From Ceratodon purpureus (Eukaryota > Streptophyta > Bryopsida > Pseudoditrichales > Ditrichaceae), in contig CM026426.1 in assembly GCA_014871385.1 (NCBI GenBank), positions 53,681,477-53,745,476 of the forward strand: a DNA stretch of 64,000 nt, given 5' to 3'. The position numbers were made by a program, and so were the translations under genes. The notes beneath the pieces were generated by a model. The model saw only the letters and a list, made by a program, of their open reading frames with translations, was not told the origin of the DNA and did not search any database. Shown here in pieces: positions 59,969-64,000 of the stretch; positions within the stretch are counted from its first letter, which is position 1; every line of letters begins with the position of its first letter.

Positions 59969-62900
59969 AGGCTTGTTCTAGTCACTTTAAAACAATCTTT
60001 GCACTTAATTGTAAAACTAGATCTGCATTGAGAGAACATAAAAAAAGATGTGAAATCATTACACGTGGTGAATCATCAGTGTTGGCCACTCGGCTTAATG
60101 TCAATAGAAATGTTAGAAGAAGACCAATAAATATAGATGCTGAAAGAGGAAATTTAAACCAATTTTTAGAAATGGATATCAATGTCTTAAATCAGTCTAA
60201 TATAGGAACAAGCCAACAACAACCTGAAACTTCTATTCCATCATGGTGGATACCTGACCCTTTAACAAATCAAGGAGAAGAAGAAAGTGTTCTACATAAT
60301 GTTTCAGATGAATCCTTCAATTCCACCTACCATATTGTAAATGCGTTCCGAAGTTGCAGGAACAATGAAGGCTTGTCTAATGCAGATATGGACTCACTCT
60401 TGGGCACAATTTTCAATCCAAGTGTGGAATAAATAAAGTGGTTGTAAGAAATTCTTATAATGTCCAAAAGTGGGAAGAAAAAGTATATTCCAAAGAAGAT
60501 GTAAGTTTCAATTTTTAATACTTATGACAACAATGCAAGTTTTTATTATAAAAATTGATTTTATTCCAAATATATTTTTTATATTTTTCACATTTCTAAA
60601 ATGTGTTTTTGACTTTTCTGGGATGGACAAATCAAATTATTTCTGAAGTAGGTGGCCCTGAGTTAACTTTACATTATAGGAATCCTATTTTGGCATTGGC
60701 TTCACTGTTTTCATCACCTAGAAATAGTGACGGCTTTAAAGAGGTGTTTGAATTAGTGAAAGACAATGATGGTGAAAGAATGTACACAACACCAAATACA
60801 TGCGAGTGGTGGGAAACCATGGAGTTAAAAATTGCTTATTTCAAAGTACAAATAAAACAATACTTTTGGAATTTTTACTTTATTCAATGATTGTAGAAAA
60901 TATTTTTAATTGTGTGTATTGTATTATTTGTGTGCAAAAAGTTGTAGATTGTGATGACAGTGTCATTGCTCCTCTAATATTTTACAGCGATCAAACCGTT
61001 TTATCTGGAAACATGCGTATTAGTGGTTATCCTTTAGTTTTGACGTTAGGAAACATTTTAAGCGAAAAAAGACAAGAATCCTCTAATATTTTACAGCGAT
61101 CAAACCGTTTTATCTAGAAACATGCGTATTAGTGGTTATCCTTTAGTTTTGACGTTAAGAAACATTTCAAGCGAAAAAAGACAAGAACCAGAAGGCCGTG
61201 TTTTATTAGCGGTGTTACCAATCCTTCCAAGCGAAACAGGTTTATAACCCATACATTTCTAATAATGAGTTTTGCAAATGAATATTTCACTTTAGTTATT
61301 TTTTTTAAAATCAATGCAATCATGATGCATATATCCAATAATAAGAGTGTTATTGATAATGTTCATATGCTTCAAATATTTAATTATACCAAATTTTATC
61401 AATAGAAATAATAGATCATATTTTAATTATATATTATTAGTAATAAGTTATGCTTTTTGTTGTTATGTGATTATGTGCAGAGAGCATTGTCAAAATACGC
61501 TATCTTCATGCATGCTTGAAAATAATATTGCAACCATTAAAAAATGCAAGCTACAGGTATGATACATAATTTTATTGTGAGCTCATGAGTATATTGATTA
61601 GATTAGTACAATAATTTGTTTTTGTGAAATTATTGGACATTGGAATTACTTTGTGGAAAAAGTTTATATTAATTTTAAATTGTATGTACTCGAAAAATGT
61701 CACAGCGGCTTGACGTTGGTGAATCCTCTTGGAATTGCAAGATTTGTCTTTCCATTATTATTTGCATATGTTTGCGACCACCCTGAAGGATGTAAGGTGA
61801 GACTTTAGTTTTTCATGATTGTCATCTACAAAGTGTATTTGTAACAAGTATTGTTTTTAACCAAAGGATCTATATTTGTTTTACTACTATATATAATATT
61901 ATATGTGAATAAGAAATATATGGTAATAGTACATTTGTTTTTCATACGTTATAAGTAAATTAAATATTTTGGTCAATAAATTGTTATATTTGGGCTATTA
62001 TTTCAGATCACATGTACATATGATTCAAACAAAAGCCAATACCCTTATAGCATGTGCTGGTGCAAATCTGAAAATTTGGGCATGGTTGATGAGGTAAATG
62101 AAGCTCGAACTGTAGAAAGAATGAAACGCATTGCCCAACAAATGCAAGCAGCACACAATGAAAGATTTCAAAAAATTATTTCAAATCAATGGTCTGTGCA
62201 TCATATAGAGGTAAGTGACATTATTTTTATATTTGTGTATTTTTTTTAAATAATTTTTTTCAAAAAAGTCAACATTTGGCATGATACTATATAATTTGTA
62301 TTTTTAAGCTTTTGTTTTAAAGTACGTTAAAATAAGGATTGTAATCATGGAGAGTTTGTTGTTTTTGTTTTCAGAATGCACTATGGGGATTCAATGGAGA
62401 AAACAATGCCATAGGTAATCCTTATCTTGCTTTGCACGTAGATATACTCCATCAAAGTGACCTGGGTATTTTTAAAATGTTGGTTAACATTACAAGGGAC
62501 ATATCATCAAAAGCTACCCTGGAAGAAATGGATAGACGTCTTTTTATTATGAAAGAGAAATCTAGGTTCTCTTCTTTTCGTATCCCTGGTTCTCTAAGAG
62601 CCAGATATTTTTCAGACCAAGTGAACTTTGCTGGATTTGAGCATCGGTCAGTTATGCAGGTACGTTGAATATCTTAAATATTTTAAAACAAAGTATGGTC
62701 ATATTGATAGTATTTTTTTATTTATTTATTTTTTAAATGGATTATTTTAATGTTTTTAAAAATCCAATATGTTTGAGATATCAATTGTTGCCTGCATTTA
62801 TATACATATATATACATATATGAATATATATGTATACATGTTAAATCATTTTGATATAAAATGAAACAAAAATTGTGCCATCGTAACATGCTATTGCAGG

Positions 62901-63509
62901 TGATTGTATTTTGTATGATTGGACTGATTCCAAGAAACGTCATCAAATGCTTCACAACATTTTTGGAGTGGTATATGTGTGCTACCAGAAATGCTTCTCA
63001 CACAAACAGAAGCTTGGATACAATGGACACACTGATGAAAAGGTAAATTTTTGTGATTATTAAAAAATTAGTCTTAGTATGCTCCTGCAACACACAAGTT
63101 TTTTGATTCGCCTTGGTATAGCAGTGTAGAATTGGACACCACGGAGGTGGTACAATTTTCCAATATCAAATATAGTGAGATCAGATTATTACTACATTAC
63201 AGAGGATGTTCTTACATTGAAGCGGATGGATCACGAGTAGGAGATCATACTCTTGACCTTGCATTCATCCGTCCCTATTATAAGCCAGAATCTGATGGCA
63301 CTACTGATATTACTCAGTGCAGAATGCTATCATGGAATAGACCGACAAACGACATGCGTAGTACTCATGCTAGTAGTAGCTCTAAGTTGCATAACATTTC
63401 TAATTATCTATTGGTAGATGTTCAGAAGATCTTAAAAGTGATTCATGTAGTCCCATATTTTGGAGATGTTGATGTAAACAAGGTTTTCATAAACAAGTGG
63501 AAATTTTAA
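59969..63509 (+). pseudogene. Plavaka/KDZ-type transposase, multi-exon, damaged
   Basis: DDE transposase related to the Plavaka group, which is known mainly from fungi. Exon-like pieces on the + strand follow the family order. 59,969-60,432 holds a C2HC-type N-terminus (NCKTRSALREHKKRC) and ADMDSLLGTIFNPS. 60,600-60,840 holds DNDGERMYTTPNTCEWWETM. 60,945-61,050 holds PLIFYSDQTVLSGN and MRISGYPLVLTLGNI. 61,700-61,800 holds GIARFVFPLLFAYVCDHPEG. 62,000-62,215 holds SQYPYSMCWCKSENLG. 62,375-62,660 holds ALHVDILHQSDLGIFKMLVN and FAGFEHRSVMQ. 62,900-63,042 and 63,132-63,509 complete the C-terminus, ending HVVPYFGDVDVNKVFINKWK. GT/AG borders flank most pieces (for example 62,660 and 63,042). A 109 bp tandem duplication (60,971-61,188) and other frame changes break it. 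Confidence 0.82.
60971..61188 (+). repeat. 109 bp tandem duplication inside the transposase
   Basis: Units 60,971-61,079 and 61,080-61,188 are nearly identical (about four differences by eye). The unit covers the VLSGN...SEKRQE coding block. Because 109 is not a multiple of three, it shifts the frame. Confidence 0.93.
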
Positions 63510-64000
63510 AATTCTAAAATTTTAAATTCAACTTAGATTGTTTTAGTGTATAATTTGCTTATGAAAATATATAAATAAATAAATATGTATATATATCCAA
63601 CGTCCAACGTACTTGGAAGAATCTACCTGTAGGATCTAGTACCTAACTTGTACATGTATGTGTACGCAAAATTTTAGATTGTAAATCCTCACCATTTGAG
63701 AGATTGTAAGGTTTGAATTTGAGAAAAAATTATTTTTGGTATTGCCTAGCAGGGACAGCCACTTCTTGGAGAGTGAAATAGACAATTTTTAGAGATCATG
63801 TGGGTGAGGCTCTTCTGATTTTCATTTAAAAATGAGTTGGGAGTATGCTCCCAAAATTTGAGGAGCATACAATATACAGAAGTATAGAAAACCCACATTT
63901 CTGGTGACGAGGGTCATATTAAATGCCCATACACTGGCTCCTTTTGAACACTACAAATGCCAATCTCAATCTTCTAATTTTCAAAATCCCAACAGTGAAA
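63510..64000. other. AT-rich flank after the transposase
   Basis: No gene or terminal inverted repeat was recognised before the window ends. Confidence 0.5.

Overview
This window looks like nuclear DNA of a land plant or close streptophyte relative, probably an early-diverging lineage such as a bryophyte, lycophyte or fern. That placement rests on two spliced host genes of plant type (a SOUL/HBP heme-binding protein and a small protein resembling complex I assembly factor NDUFAF4), a dead copy of an ANP/NPK1-type MAPKKK, plant-style CACTA proteins and TATA boxes. No species can be named. The window is mostly transposons in several states of decay.

Layout. 1-16.8 kb: AT-rich, gene-poor DNA holding a piggyBac-like transposase remnant (2.7-4.05 kb, + strand), a decayed DUF7869-type transposon gene (8.0-8.9 kb, - strand), a decayed coiled-coil/Cys-rich coding remnant (11.2-13.3 kb, + strand) and an intronless, broken MAPKKK copy (15.2-16.8 kb, - strand). 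16,970-20,751: a GC-richer element with TG...CA ends and a GATTC target duplication, best read as LTR-retrotransposon-related and broken. 21.2-22.9 kb: two direct copies of a ~440 bp SINE-like repeat, each abutting LINE sequence. 22.9-44.05 kb: one ~7 kb LINE on the - strand (EEP endonuclease, reverse transcriptase, RNase H, CCHC motif and a C-terminal restriction-like nuclease candidate), split by a 14,147 bp CACTA transposon at 28,133-42,279. The CACTA element has 13 bp inverted ends and an ATA target duplication. It carries a TNP2-type transposase (+), a TNPA/Transposase_24-like gene (-) facing away from it across a divergent TATA pair, and a third intact coiled-coil gene (+).

44-53.5 kb: a second TNPA-like gene (- strand) with the same domain order as the one inside the CACTA element but no recognisable TNP2, then an F-box-like coding stretch, a Cys-rich ORF and an array of GTTACA/TGTAAC motifs. 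53.8-57.7 kb: the host gene island (SOUL gene and NDUFAF4-like gene, both - strand, both with canonical introns). 58.5-63.5 kb: AT-rich palindromic repeats, then a multi-exon Plavaka/KDZ-type transposase (+ strand), damaged by a 109 bp tandem duplication.

How it fits together: the LINE landed first and decayed, and the CACTA element arrived later. Its transposase shows only one in-frame stop, a single-base change from a lysine codon. The LINE machinery is a plausible but unproven source of the processed MAPKKK copy and of the SINE-like repeats. Exon limits below come from reading GT/AG sites by eye, and family calls from recognised motifs. No database search was possible.
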